From the NCBI RefSeq assembly GCF_008831285.2, contig NC_045144.1, positions 620,001 to 684,000 on the forward strand: DNA of 64,000 nt. Direction: 5' to 3'. This stretch comes from Nymphaea colorata (Eukaryota; Streptophyta; Magnoliopsida; Nymphaeales; Nymphaeaceae). Below the pieces are notes generated by a model, which was not told the origin of the DNA, searched no databases, and was given only the letters and a program-made list of their open reading frames with translations. Below, one piece after another: positions 36,605 to 49,536 of this stretch (position 1 is its first letter; the number at the start of each line of letters is the position of its first letter). Both the position numbers and the translations under genes were made by a program.

Positions 36605-36620
36605 CTTGTATTTATAAAGG
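36605..36620 (-). promoter_or_regulatory. Candidate TATA box of the protease pseudogene, copy 1
   Basis: The minus strand reads CTCCTTTATAAATACAAGG about 65 bp upstream of the first ATG. TATAAATA is a plant TATA-box consensus. The same sequence is kept in copy 2 (46,911-46,926). Function is inferred. Confidence 0.4.
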
Positions 36621-36849
36621 AGATCATGAGGTAGGTTGTGACTAAGGGTTTGGATTTAAATACAAATGGTGAGGAAAAGAAGCTCATGGTCAAAGTGAGT
36701 AGCGTGTGGATTTTTCCACATGTAACAGTTCTTGGTCAAGGAGAAGATGTGGTTATCACGTGAAGTATCAGAGAAAGGGAACAACATGAACCCTAGGTTA
36801 GAGTTAGGAAAATGTTCATGAACATCACTTTATCGTGGGTGGTGGAGGC

Positions 36850-39800
36850 TCTCGCCCATCCTTAGAGATGATGGATCATGAAAAGTCACCTATTGATCAA
36901 GGATTCCAGTCAGTTCTATCAGCGTGATGATTTTGGGTGTCAGTGGTAAAGAGCGCTGGTGTTGTGGACCAAAATGAGTGGGAGGAGGCATTTGGATTAC
37001 CAGATCTTGCAGTGTGTGAAATTGAGGGGAAGCAAATGATCAGACCTTTCAGATGGACTGCTATTGCAATTCTATTAGCCGGTTGCTCAAGATTTCATCT
37101 GGATTGGGTGGAAGTTTTTCACAATTTGTATCAGGTGAAAACAATTTTCACTCCTTCCTGACTCTTTTTGATCAAGGCTTCCTCAAAGGAATATTTAGAG
37201 GAAGTTATGCAACAAAAAAAATGGCATGTTCGTGACAGGTTTTTGGTCTCTAGCAAGTGGAAGTCAGGAATGCCGCTCTGACTTCAAGCTGCCACAAGAA
37301 CCCCTCTAGGATTTCGTCTACCGAAGTTGCCTCCTTATATGCGGAACTGCAAGGTGTTAGCTGGTGTCGTTAAGGTTCTGGGTAGTTTTTTTGTAGATGC
37401 TGATGGCTTCACTTATGGGTTCAATTCGTATACTTGATGGTGATAAAGTTCTTGAATAAATGGTGGAAGATGAAACAAAAATTTGTTTCTGTACCTTATG
37501 TGGGGTTTCATTACATTCCACATGAGATCGTCTCACTCATATGAGGGAGGGAAAAGTGAATACTAAACCCTCAAATGGATGTACTCAGGCCATTGTTGCT
37601 AATAGAAGGTGGAATCTAGGCTCTAAGCAATGCAAGCTATCTAATATTAAATGAAATCAATTTGTGCCTCTTGAAAAAGATCCTATTCAAGACCTATGAT
37701 CTATGGGCCACGAGTGTCAAGGGATTATCTCATATCAAATGGTGATGGAATCATCTTCATTGAAGGTTAACCATGGTAAAACTATTACTGAGTCCTGCCA
37801 TGAGACCAATAAGAAAGCCACAGAAGTTGAGGAGGAATTTTTTCCTGGATTTGGCTGTTTGAACTCCACTAGGACTGTAGTAATGGCCTGAAAACAAAAA
37901 GATAAAAGGTTTTCCTCTCCTATGAATATTAGTTTGAACAAAAAAGAGCTCTCCATTCCAAAGAAGTTAACAATTTTAAGAAGGGTTGTGGGACAACATT
38001 TTTTAAGGCTATATAAAGTTCTGTCCTGAAAGAAAGGAAGTTGGCGCAACATGATCCATTCATGGATATCCAAGGAGCAGAGGATTTCCATAACAAAGAG
38101 AATGTTCTCCTGTAGGAAAAGGATCGTAAGAGGAGTTGCCAATTGCCATCAAATGAAGTTAATAGTTGGAATGTTAGCGGCCTTGGTACTCTAACAACCT
38201 AGAAAGATTTTGGCAATTGGGTGATATCTCATCAACTTGGGATCATTTTCATGTTTCGATATCATGTTGAATGCGGACAACTTCAAATCCTTTTGAAATC
38301 ACTATGAGGAGTTTTTTTTTAATCTAATATTGATACGAATCTTAATGAGGCCATAATTGTGTGTAGTTAGAGATAGGCTGATTTTAGATTGACTAGTTGC
38401 AAATTTAATAAATTTTGGATGGATCGTTTGTTTACTCATAAAGCTTTTAATCTCAACTTTGATACAACAGGGGTGTATCTTCACCCTCACTCTAGAATTC
38501 GCAAAGACCAATTGGTTATGTTAAATATCATTATTGCCAATAAACAAATGTTAGTATTATAATGAAAGATTTTAATTCAACTTATAAGGAGTCGGAAAAA
38601 TGGGCCAGACCCTGCTTGACAAGCTTGTTTAGCATTCAATGGATTCATTCAAGATGTTGGACTAAGAGAGATTGTGGACAGAAACAGAGCATTCACTTGA
38701 ACCAATCTCTGTGCCCCGACAGCACTGGTTCAAAGCAAATTAGATAGATTTTTGAGCAAGTTGAAAATTGTGGGCAGCTTTTGGTAGAACCAAGTTCTTT
38801 AGACCACTCAGCACTTCTCTTTTACATGTAAATTAAATATCTTTAAAACCGCATGCAAGAGAAGACGAAGATTTAAATAGTTCCTTTATTGAGAATGTCA
38901 ACCTAGTTGTAAGGTCATTATTCCAAGAGCATGGAGAGTGGAGTGAGAGGATGTGCTGTGCTTAAACTTCTCGCAAAACAGAATAGAGTACGACCATGCC
39001 TAAGTAATTGGAGTAAGTATAGAAGCAAGAAAGTTGATACCAGAATTAACGTACTTCAAAAGGATTTTGTTGGAATTTATAAGAAGCAAGATATTGACTC
39101 TCATAACTGGTCCACTTCTGAAAATCATATTAGATGTTTTCTTGCGGATGCTCTTAGAGATAAAGCCATGTAATAGAAAAAGAGAGTAAGGGTATCATGG
39201 CAAAAAAATGGGGATAATAACAGCAAATGTTTTCACGCTATTTTCAAGGAACGTAAAAAAAAAAAAGACTCTTGCACATCAAGACAGATGATGGGGAGTT
39301 TTATGAGGAGCATCCAATTCTTTCAGCATGTACTTCTCATTTTTAAAGATTTTTTACCCGTGACAACTCAACAAGAGTGATTATGGATTAGCTTGCTGTA
39401 GGTCACAGCGTATTTATAAAAGAAAACTTAACGTTGTTAAGTCCCATTTCAGATGAGGAAGTGCAATAGCTGTTATGGGTGCCAACTCCAATAGCGCGCC
39501 AGGTCTGAATGGGTTTCTGAAATTGTTCCTTCAAAAAAGTCAGGACACGTTAAGGACTAATATCACAGTTGCCACTAGAGATTTTTTTTTTTTTTAGAAA
39601 GGAAAGCTTATTAAGGAACTAGTCAGATGTCATAATTCTTAAATTTGATTCAGCTGTGCACATTTTCAATTTCAGACATATTGTTCTTGAGAATAGTGTA
39701 CTGAAATTTATTTTCAGAATCATGGTTTCAAGAATGAAGAAGGCACTAAAGTGGGTCATTTCCAACATGCAAGGTGGTTTTTTGAAAGATAGAAACATCC

Positions 39801-41105
39801 ATCAATGTCTTCTTCTTGTGCCTCAGATGGTATACACAATGTCTAAAGCTAGATGAACTAGCTTATGTTGAAGATAGACCTATCAAAAGCATATGACAGG
39901 GTCAATTGGACTTTCTTACAAGCTTCCATCTTGCAATTAGGATTTCATCCTATTTGGACTTAAAAAGTAATGACAGTAGTGAAAAATGATTTCTGTGCTC
40001 TTGGGATTAATGACCATCAAGGTGAACACTTTGGATCTTCTCATGGTCTGCAATAAGGATACCTTTATCTTCATTTTTATTCCTCATTGTCATGAAAATC
40101 TTTTCACATACCTTGCAAGCTACAATTCAAAGAAGAATGATTGAAGTACTGCATATTCGAAGAGGCATAGAAGGAGTTTTTTCTATAATATATGCTGATG
40201 ACGTCTTGCTTTTCTTAGCTTTCAAGAATGGCTTTCTTTATCTACAATTTTTTTTTCTGTTTGAACTCCATGCTGGAATGATGATTAACCTTCAAAAATC
40301 AGCATTCTACTTTTTCAATATGGGCAAAGCAAGATTGCAAGTATTTGTAATCAGTTCGGCGAGAGCCTAGGACAGTTTCCTACTCGATATTTGGGCTTAC
40401 TCCCAAGCCAACGAATTTGAGAATGTTGGTATGTTTCTTATTCATTTAAAAATACAGAGTGAACTTAGTTTATGAAAAAGCATGCTACTTTCCCATGCAG
40501 TAGCATCTACTTGATCAAATCAGTATTAGAAGCACTTTGTATTTACTGGATGTTGGTGTTCAAGTGCCCTCTTGGTGTCATTAAGAAAATGGAACAGATT
40601 ATGTGCAGTTTTTTATAGGAAGAGTCAGATGGAGGGGATAAGCCCCATTTAATTGCCTGGAATGTCTTGGCTTTTCCTAAATAGGAAGGTGGGCTCGGCA
40701 TTAGAAAACTTAAAGAGGTCAATGAAGCTAATCGGTTGTTTCTAGGATGTACATTAATTTTTCACCAGGGCATTTGGGACTCATTATGCATGAAAAAATA
40801 TTTGAATTGGAAAAGTACTTGGAATGTGGATATGGTTCCTAATATTTCTTCTCTTGGGCAGGATCTAAATCTGTTACTTGAAATGTGATGAATGGAGAGC
40901 TTGCTAAGTTCTATGGAGGATGTTTTTCTCAAGCAGATTCCATTGGATCTGCTTGGGAAGTAGAACCTTTCCTTCGTAATACAGCACCACATTGAGCTAA
41001 ATCTATGGTGGCATGGGCAACTTACAGAATTCCCATGCCGACCATCCAAAACAAGGAATCCCAATATTACACTTGGTGCCGTTTTCGGAGGGTACTCCGA
41101 CACAG
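36850..41105 (+). mobile_element. Degenerate L1-type LINE, near full length
   Basis: An ORF1-like part (36,937-37,560) shows RPFRWTAIAILLAGCSRFHLD and then PKLPPYMRNCKVLAGVVKVL with VDADGFTYGF, the DUF4283-type pattern of plant LINE ORF1. The endonuclease starts at about 38,160 (SWNVSGLGTL) and ends near LDHSALL at 38,800. A linker (RVRPCLSNWSKYRSKKVDTR) precedes RT: LKIDLSKAYDRVNWTFLQAS (39,868-39,927), a damaged GSSHGLQ.GY, and YADDVLLF (40,191-40,214). The C-terminal landmarks IYWMLVF..PLGVIKKMEQIM and PK.EGGLGIRKLKEVNEANR follow. Many stops and frameshifts make it inactive. No clear poly-A tail or target-site duplication was found. The 5' part is duplicated at 47,100-49,536; the RT part exists only here. 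Confidence 0.88.
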
Positions 41106-41570
41106 GTGAACACTAAGCATACACCATGACTCAACATAAGCAAAGAAAGTACATTTGGAAAGCAAAGGACTGTACAGACTCTAGATGCAGAGTTCTTTTC
41201 GGCGATGGCCTGGGCCTCCTTTTTTACACCCCTACCATGTCCAATTATATTGGTTCATGTCGGTTAGTACAGGGTTTGTGCCCGGTCCGGTCAAAGGACA
41301 CCGAACGGATCAGGCTGGTCTTTCTTTGGAAAACTAAATGTAGAAAGTAAATCAGTGGCTGCTCGTTGTGTTCGGCCGGTCGCTACTTGTCAAACCAAAT
41401 AATGGAAATAAATGAGTGGCTGCTTGTTGTGTTCGACCAGTCTTTACTTGTCAAAATAGCAATCCAAGAAACTTGGCTGCTCCCTGTATCAATGGTCCAG
41501 CCATACTGTTTTTATATGTATAAGGCCGGACCGGACCCACCAGTTACCATTTGAAGTTTCTCATATGCCT
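41106..41570 (+). repeat. Element related to 17,640-17,800, with a 61-bp internal duplication
   Basis: GTGGCTGCTCGTTGTGTTCGG...CTACTTGTCAAA (41,355) repeats at 41,416 as GTGGCTGCTTGTTGTGTTCGA...TTACTTGTCAAA. The flanks (GGTCTTTCTTTGGAAAA, CAAGAAACTTGG, GGTCCAGCCATACTGTT) resemble 17,655-17,790 and 52,715-52,850, so this is another copy of a dispersed element. Class unknown. Confidence 0.55.
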
Positions 41571-41850
41571 TTTATGTGGGCAAATGCCCATCCTGATCTC
41601 TTTATTGGGAACATAAAATAACATATATTAATATCGAGTTACATGCACAAGGTTGTACACACAAATGTATAGCAAAGGGGAAAAAAAAGAAAGGGGTTGG
41701 GGTATTTTTGACTTTTTTTTGTAAAGAAGTGTATATTTTGGGATTTTTTACTTTTTTACAAACCTTTTTTGTCCTTCTAAAAAACTTATTTTTATTTTTT
41801 ACTTATTATGTACAATTTTTTATGCATAGGGGTGTAAACATAACCAGTTT

Positions 41851-41970
41851 CAAGTTTCAGTTGAGTGAAAACTGAAATCCGGCTTCCCATAATGCCCATG
41901 CCCATGTGAGTAGAGCCAAATGTCCATCAATTGGCATAGCGCTTCCACCCTAGTTGCACTAGTATAGCAC
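41851..41970 (-). repeat. Inverted counterpart of 31,710-31,830
   Basis: CAAGTTTCAGTTGAGTGAAA through TTGCACTAGTATAGCAC is the reverse complement of the copy-1 segment with few changes, while the DNA that follows is in direct orientation. Confidence 0.85.
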
Positions 41971-43344
41971 ATTGCTCTCAAATGATAACTTTGCTTAGAT
42001 TATCTTGCAATCGAGTTATCATGTCCTAAGTGTAACATATATAGTTTTCCCGTACCTAACATATATGTTCAAGTATAATAATGTAATTGGTCTGCATGCC
42101 CTTCCGGCAGCCATTGCTTGTGATATCAAGTAGGTAATTTTTTGCTGGGAAACTGCCGAGGGAGACCCTCGCTATATTGAAATGTCAAATAGGTAATTAA
42201 ATAAATAATTTAATCAACTGTCTATGTCACTAATTTCTAGACTCCAGCTGACATTGTAACATTTTGTGAGGGGACTATGTTGTAAGAAGGGCAGTAGCAG
42301 AGCTAAGGGTAGGTTGGTGTGCACCATATTTACCCATACCAGTTAGTCAAAAATTATATTGTGATAAAGCTGGACTCAGTTCCAGTCACATCATAGCGCC
42401 CACATGGGCACTATCAAACTCGGGTCGGTGACTCAAGGGATGTTCAGTCAAAAAATTGGGTACTGCCACTAAAGATGAGGTTGAGGTTACAAGTTGATGG
42501 GTTAGGGCGAGCTTATCCATGTAGTGAGAAATCAATTTTCTCAAAGATCAAGGCAACTTTCCTGCTTGGTGGGCCATTACAGATCCTTTGATGGGATTTT
42601 CATATGATCCGATCAGGTTGACTGAAAACTGGATTGGCCGGGTCATTCCTGAAAATTGAAGGGATTCAAATAAAAGTCAAGAAGAATGAGGAGAGAAGGG
42701 TGGTGGAGGAGGAGAAACTGAACTTTAGCCACCAGCATTGTCATGGGATGTCGCTTGTTCACTTCTTCAATCGATGCTGCTTGAGTTTTTGACACTGATG
42801 GTCAATGTCGAAGCTGCCAATTGGCAACATATTTATTACATGATTAAGAAAAAACTTAGTACAATCAATTGTCAGAAACTTCATTATTTTATCATCTATC
42901 TAGTTCCACCTCCAACCACGGTTAGTGGCAGCTAGAGTTAGGAATGTTGGACTTAGGGGGACTAATTTAAAGAATCTCATACCTATAGGGTCACTGGTGA
43001 ATATAAAGAAGCAAGTAGTTGAAAGCTTACATAAAATGAAAATAAAGAAATTTGATAGGACCATTTGGGCAACTGCCAACACCAGCCCACGTATGACTCC
43101 ACCAAAGGCTCTAGCCCCATTCTCAATTTTTTGTACTTCCATTCATTTCATGGTCCTGACAATCAAAATAGAGTTCGTATAAAATTTTAAAATAAAATTT
43201 TAATTCACACTGACAAATGCACATTTAAAATAAATAGCAAATTAAATATATTACTTGCTTGATGATTGAATGCAGTGCGGAACCTTCAACAATATATATT
43301 TATTTGGGTAATAGTGAAAATGAATCCATTCTATAGACCATTCA

Positions 43345-43716
43345 TTTCTAATAAATGTTTATAACAATCGGAATCAGAACCGAAACCCAAAGCGAAACAA
43401 CGTGCAGGCTGTCGGTAAGCTAAATCAGTATACTATTTTTAAAAAAACAAGTGAAAAATAGAAAAGAAAAAATCTTGAAAGTATTTAAAGATAATTAAAT
43501 AACAACACGGGGCAACAGCCACTGAATAAAACAGGTTTGCCAAACAATTCAAATTGTCTTAAATTAATTCAGGCCAACTTTTATAAACACTGTTCTCAAA
43601 TGCATGACATTTTAGTGGACCTCTTGCTTGTGGAGAAAACCCTTCTTTGTTATGGGTGAGCAGGAGTGAACCCGCCTGCATGCAGGAGGGGCAGAAGCTC
43701 TACTCGTCCCCTTTAC
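43345..43716. other. About 370 bp present only in copy 2 of the inner duplication
   Basis: It lies between GACCATTC and TACCCTAGGGTCTAG, which in copy 1 are joined directly as GACCATTCCCCATTACCCCAGGGTCTAG. It contains AACCGAAACCCAAAGCG and a GGGTGAGCAGGAG stretch, with no coding signal. Either a post-duplication insertion here or a deletion in copy 1. Confidence 0.6.
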
Positions 43717-44157
43717 CCTAGGGTCTAGAGAAACATCAAAACCAGGTGAATTTATGGTCACTCCCTTCAGTTTAGGAGTAGCTCCTGCCAACCTTTTTGG
43801 TTCATGAGAATAATGCTCATGGTATTGGAACTGACTACCTGATTCTCACCAAACTCTTAACTCGACCAGTTATGCTACTCTTCTCGGAGTAACCTGATCT
43901 CATTGTTTGAGCTTATGAAAAAGAGTACATATAAGACTATTGAAGCTTACAACTTTCTGGAGGTAAAGTCTTTTGTATAACCTGCGGTGAGACTTTTAAA
44001 TTCTCTTAGGTGGAACTTGTTAAGAATAATATTCTGCTTTTTTATTCAAGAAACGTAACTGCATTTCAATTAACAAAAAAATTAATCTTCTAATGAATTA
44101 AATGCTGAGCAGGTACTATATGTTCCGAATTTTAGCTACACATGCACTCGTTTAAAC

Positions 44158-44283
44158 ATGTGTCAGCAACTTGAAAATATGTCATTGTATAATAAATCCG
44201 TCCCATACATGTGTCAGGGACTCAAGAATATGTCGCTGTGTACTAAATCTGTTCCAAACATGTGCAAGGGACTCGAAAATATG
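44158..44283 (+). repeat. 51-bp in-frame minisatellite, copy 2
   Basis: Units at 44,158-44,208, 44,209-44,259 and a partial 44,260-44,283 encode MCQQLENMSLYNKSVPY, MCQGLKNMSLCTKSVPN and MCKGLENM. The unit boundaries match copy 1; the sequence just upstream (about 30 bp in copy 1) is deleted here. Confidence 0.7.
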
Positions 44284-44895
44284 TCGCTAGCCAGTACACT
44301 GTGCCAGCTACAACAACCATCACTGTTGATGGAGGGTTAGCATTGTTAGTTGCAAAGTTAAAAGACATTGTGAAGTTAACCGACTTATATAACCGTCACA
44401 GAACACATTGTGTCATGGGACCGAAAATTCCATGGTCAAAGTTACAATAAGGTGTAGGCACATTCCATGGCCGTTATGCTAACTTAAAGCAACTAGTGTC
44501 GCAACAAATACAACTAAGACACGATGGCCATTTTCATCGGTAATCATTTGGGCAACGGGACTTGTGTTGATGGAGTTTTGACCGTCGCGATTACTTATTA
44601 GCGACAGAATTGCCAGTATTAGCGACTGTCGAGTTAAAGCCACAGTTAATGTTCATACTCGCGCAGACATATCTAAGTTAAGACTTAAACTTAAACAGAG
44701 GGGAAAACATCTTTAAAACAAGATACATATATTTATTCAACATGAAAAATAACACCATCAACCACATGACAATTCAGGACATAAACATAAGCAGCGTCCA
44801 ATGCTGCCAATTATAGTCTAGTACAGAGAACCACGTAGATCATCACGAAAGAAATATATATATATATATATATATATATTGATATGTATACACCT

Positions 44896-46849
44896 TTAGC
44901 CCTGAGTACATTCAATTGGTGCAAAAGAAAGCAGCCCCTTCCCCAAATCATATTTCACATGCATGTTCTGCTGGAAAACATTCCTGAAAAAGGCTAAGCT
45001 GGCTGTCGTACTTCTATACATCCAAAAGATATTTGAAGGTGGCAGCTAGAAGTCTGCGTTGGTGGAATGAAATGTCATCTCCAGCAATCCTTTATATGGA
45101 TCACCATTATTCTCTACATTATAACACAAATAATCTTGGTTTGGATGATAGAATCTTTTATGGTTTGTGCTTTAGCCACCGTGTTTGCCACTTGGTCATA
45201 CACATCTTTGGCAAGATAGTCAGTGTGGTACCCGAGTCTATCATGATTGATCCAGCATATCCCAACCATGTTGCCGTCTGTGCACCTGCAAACTATATGT
45301 TGAGTCTGTTGTTCCCCACATTTATGTAATCTAGTGTGAGTGTATAGAAAGTGCCTTCAGCTGCATTTGCTTCCATTGGCACCTCTTGAACCTCTTGGGT
45401 TCCGAAGAACTCTACCTCCTCACAGAATTTCATCTACTCAATGACATTATTTTTCTTGCTATGGAGAGGAAAACTGTAAGCAAATTTATGGTTAATAAAG
45501 AAGCCGTTGTGACTAACAAGTGAAAGAGATCCTGGCCTGAGGCCAACAAGACTAGGATGTACAAGATTTTCGAAATCAGCACTATTTTCTTTATGAATGC
45601 AACCAAAGGCGATTGTCGGAAGCTTGATGGTGCCATCAGTGCCAACCTCAAACCAAAATCTTTCGAGAGCAAGGGACCCTTCTACAACAGATACATCACT
45701 ATATGAGGACTTGACACTACGAAGTTGGTTGTTGTCACAAGCGGACCAGAAGCTAGTGGTGCATCTCAGGTTATGGTATGTGGAAGACTGAAGTGGCTTT
45801 AATGTTGACTTCATTTGGTAGGTAAAGTTGTAGTAAAGAACACACAATGTCCATTTGAGGTTGCTGCCAGTATCGATGATGACCCAGTAAGATTGGACTT
45901 CTAGTGATGTACTAATGTAAAGCTGCATGAGAAACTCTCTATATATAGATGTATCAATGTCTTCTTTTTATAGCACATGAAGGTGCTGCTTCGATAAGTC
46001 GAAACAACTGCCTACCACCCTATTCTCTCATAGATTTAAGTATATAGGTTGTATGGTGGTATTTGAGAAGAAATAGTTGGACATACGGCCAACTTTCTTT
46101 CCTAAAATTTTTGTCTTGTCATACAGGTGGAAGTTTTCCAAAACATTTCAACCACGTTTGATTGCAGGATGTGAACGCGTGTCGGCAGTTTCACCTGTTT
46201 AGCAGACCCCAACACATTTCACAAGTTAACCAGATAGTCCTCCTGAACTCAATTAAACATGAAAACAAAGAGAATAATCGTAGCAATTGAATCTTCAAAG
46301 GACCCTTAGATAGCTGGACACAAGTTTCAATCAATTTTTGTTACTATTCACAGTATAGAGTTGCCAGATCAACTCATTTCTAAACTTTTTATAACACAAG
46401 TTTGCATTTCTTTCTTACTTTTCATGGATCGAGTTCCGCCGTGATAACCCAGACGAACGTTTCTAGGATCAATGGGCTTTAGTTCTAAACTTCTAAGCTA
46501 CCGGGGCATTTCCTTGAAATATGGAATTTGCTAGATATTTCCAGATTTTAGCGGTCAGGCACTGGAATTAGTTCATCTGGTCAGGCTCCATGAGAATACA
46601 CGTGGATGGTCGTGTTGTTGGTGTTGGCATAACCTGAAGCCAATCGGGAGCACAACTTGAAGCATAGAGCTGCCCTGCTCAGTGCGTCGAACTGGAGTGG
46701 ATGAAGGATCATAGAGATGAGAGAGAGGCAATTCTGGGTGAATGAGGTCTATCGAGAATCCTGGAGTTTTGGTTAACATTGACAGTGTTAGTGAAGTTGT
46801 TGGTAGGAAAGTTTGATAGTGCAACTGGGAGAAGTTACAGGAGGATCAT
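44896..46849 (-). pseudogene. Nepenthesin-like (A1B) aspartic protease, copy 2
   Basis: Same order as copy 1: ATG at 46,849 with TAA four codons later, the propeptide PGFSIDLIHPELPLSHLYDP (46,573-46,824), the first catalytic exon open for 164 codons (45,434-45,928, MQLYISTSLEVQSYWVIIDTGSN; Asp codon 45,872-45,874), the second motif IMIDSG (Asp codon 45,236-45,238), and the C-terminal FGN..QQN part ending at 44,896. The frame changes after STPVR and after TILPK match copy 1 exactly. The base lost in copy 1 before the catalytic loop is still present, so this copy is the less damaged one. Not functional as read. Confidence 0.86.
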
Positions 46850-46910
46850 GAAGGAGGAGAGGAAGGTGGCTCTGGCAACTGTTAATAGTAGATCTACAAA
46901 GAAAAACTCC

Positions 46911-46926
46911 TTGTATTTATAAAGGA
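46911..46926 (-). promoter_or_regulatory. Candidate TATA box of the protease pseudogene, copy 2
   Basis: Identical CTCCTTTATAAATACAAGG on the minus strand, at the same spacing from the first ATG as in copy 1. Confidence 0.38.
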
Positions 46927-47139
46927 GATCATGAGGTAGGTTGTGACTAAGGGTGTGGATTTAAATACAAATGGTGGGGAAAAGAAGCACATTGTCAAAG
47001 TGAGTAGCATGTGGATTGTTCCACAAGTAACAGTTCTTGGTCAAGGAGAAGATGTGGTTATCACGTGAAGGAGCATAGAAAGGGAACAACATGAACCCTA
47101 GGTTAGAGTTAGGAAAATGTTTGTGAACATCACTTTATC

Positions 47140-49536
47140 GTGGGTGGTGGAGGCTCTAGCAAGTGGAAGTCAGGAATGCCGCATCGACTTCAAGCTCTCA
47201 CGAGAACCCCTCTAGGGATTTGTCTACCGAAGTTGCCTCTTTATACGTGGAACTGCAAGGTGTTAGCTGGTGGCGTTAAGGTTCTGGGTAGTTTTTTTGT
47301 AGATGCTGATGGCTTCACTTATGGGTTCGATTTGTATACTTGATGGTGATAAAGTTATTGAATAAATGGTGGAAGATGAAACAAAAATTTGTTTCGGTAC
47401 CGTATGTGGGGTTTCATTACATCCCATAGGGGATCATCTCACTCGTATGAGGGAGGGAAAAGTGAATACTAAACCCTCAAATGGATGGACTCAGGTCATT
47501 ATTGCTAATAGAAGGTGGAATCTAGGCTCTAAGCAATGCAAGCTATCTAATATTAAATGAAATCAATTTGTGCCTCTTGAAAAAGATGTACTTCCTATTG
47601 AACACCTATGATCTACAGGTCACGAGTCTCAAGGGATTATCTCATATGAAATGGTGATGGAATCATCTTCATCGAAGGTTAACCATGGTGAAACTATTGC
47701 TGAGTCCAGCATTGAGACCAAGAAGAAAGCCACAGAAGTTGAGGAGGAATTTTTTCCTGGATTTGGCTGTTTGAACTCCACTAGGACTGTACTAATGGAC
47801 TGAAAACAAAAAGATAAAAGGTCTTCCTCTGCTATGAATATTAGTTTGAACAAAAAAAAGCTCTCCATTCCAAAGAAGTTAACAATTTTAAGAAGAAGGG
47901 TTGTGAGACAACATTTTTAAGGCTATATAAAGTTCTGTCCTGAAAGAAAGGATGTTGGCACAACATGATCCTGACATGGATATCCAAGGAGCAGAGATTT
48001 CCATAACAAAGAGAATGTTCTCCTGTAGGAAAAGGAGCCTAAGAGGAGTTGCCAATTGCCATCAAATGAAGTTTATAGTTGTATTGTTAGAGGCCTTGCT
48101 ACTCTAACAACGTAGAAAGATTTTGGCAATTGGGTGATATCTCATCAACTTGGGATCATTTTCATGTTTCAATATCATGTTGAATGCGGAGAACTTCAAA
48201 TCCTTTTGCAATCACTTTGAGGAGTTTTTTTTTTTAATCTAACATTGATATGAATCTTAATGGGGCCATAATTGTGTAGAGTTAGAGACATGCTGATTTT
48301 AGATTGACTAGTTGCAAATTTAATAAATTTTGGATGGATTGTTTGTTTATTCATAAAGCTTTCAATCTCAACTTTGATACAATAGGTGTGTATCTTTACT
48401 CTCACTTTAGAATTCGCAAAGACCAATTGGTTATGTTAAATATCATAATTGCCAATAAACAAATGTTAGTATTATAATGAAAGATTTTAATTCAGCTTAT
48501 AAGGAGTCTGAAAAATGGCCCTGCCCCTGCTAGCCAAGCTTGTTTAGCATTCAATGGATTCATTCAAGATGTTGGACTAAGAGAGATTGTGGACAGAAAC
48601 AGAGCATTCACTTGAACCAATCTCTGCACCCCGACAGCACTGGTTCAAAGCAAATTAGATAGATTTTTGAGCAAGTTGAAAATTGGAGGCAGCTTTTGGT
48701 AGAACCAAGAAGTTCTTTAGACCACTCAGCACTTCTCTTGTACATGTAAATTAAATATCTTTAAAACCGCACGCAAGAGAAGATGAAGATTTAAATAGTT
48801 CCTTTATTGAGAGTGTCAACCTAGTTGTAAGGTCATTATTACAAGGGCATGGAGAGTGGACTGTAGAGGATGTGCAATGCTTAAACTTCTCGCAAAACAG
48901 AATAGAGTACGACCATGCCTAAGTAATTGGAGTAAGTATAGAACCAAGAAAGTTGATATCAGAATCAACATACTTCAAAAGGATTTTATTGAAATTTGTA
49001 AGAGGCAAGATATTGACTCTCATAACTGGTCCACTTCTGAAAATCATTTTAGATGTTTTCTTGCGGATGCTCTATGAGATGAAGAAATGTACTAGAAAGA
49101 GAAAGTAAGGGTATCATGGCTAAAAAAAAGGGATAATAACAGCAAATGTTTTCATGCTATGTTCAAGAAAGGTCAGAAAAAAAAAGACTCTTGCACATGA
49201 AGACAGATGATGGGGAGTTTTATGAGGAGGATCCAATTCTTTCCGCATGTACTTCTCATTTTTAATGATTTTTTACCCGTGACAACTCAACAAGAATGAT
49301 TGTGGATCAGGTTGCAGTTGGTCACTGCGTATTTATAAAAGAAAACTTAACGTTGTTAAGTCCCATTTCAGATGAGGAAGTGCAATAGCTGTTATGGGTG
49401 CCAACTCCAATAGCGCACCAGGTCTGAATGGCTTTCTGAAATCGTCCCTTCAAAAAAGTCCGGACACGTTAAGGGCTAATATCACAGTTGCCACTAGAGA
49501 TTTTTTTTTAGAAAGGAAATCTTGTTAAGAAACTAG
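47140..49536 (+). mobile_element. 5' part of the LINE, duplicated and truncated
   Basis: It carries LPKLPLYTWNCKVLAGGVKVL with VDADGFTYGF (47,220-47,343), the endonuclease start at about 48,080, and the pre-RT linker RVRPCLSNWSKYRTKKVDIR (48,900-49,000). It stops before the RT palm. The 5' end lacks the 395 bp found in copy 1, joined at a CTCT microhomology. It came by duplication of the locus and not by a separate insertion. Confidence 0.85.

Larger units (their letters stand above)
31831..39622 (+). repeat. Inner segmental duplication, copy 1
   Basis: Matches 41,971-49,536 in order and direction, from ATGATAACCTTGCTTAG to AGGAACTAG. An 84-bp sample at 35,190 shows 3 differences. It holds the aspartic protease pseudogene and the 5' part of a LINE. 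Copy 1 alone has a 213-bp extra segment at 32,319 and the about 395-bp LINE piece at 36,852-37,246. It lacks the about 370 bp seen at 43,345-43,716. Confidence 0.92.
41971..49536 (+). repeat. Inner segmental duplication, copy 2
   Basis: Direct-orientation counterpart of 31,831-39,622. It ends where the LINE is cut (AAACTAG) and unrelated DNA begins. It has a unique stretch at 43,345-43,716 and lacks about 395 bp of LINE ORF1 region. Confidence 0.92.
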
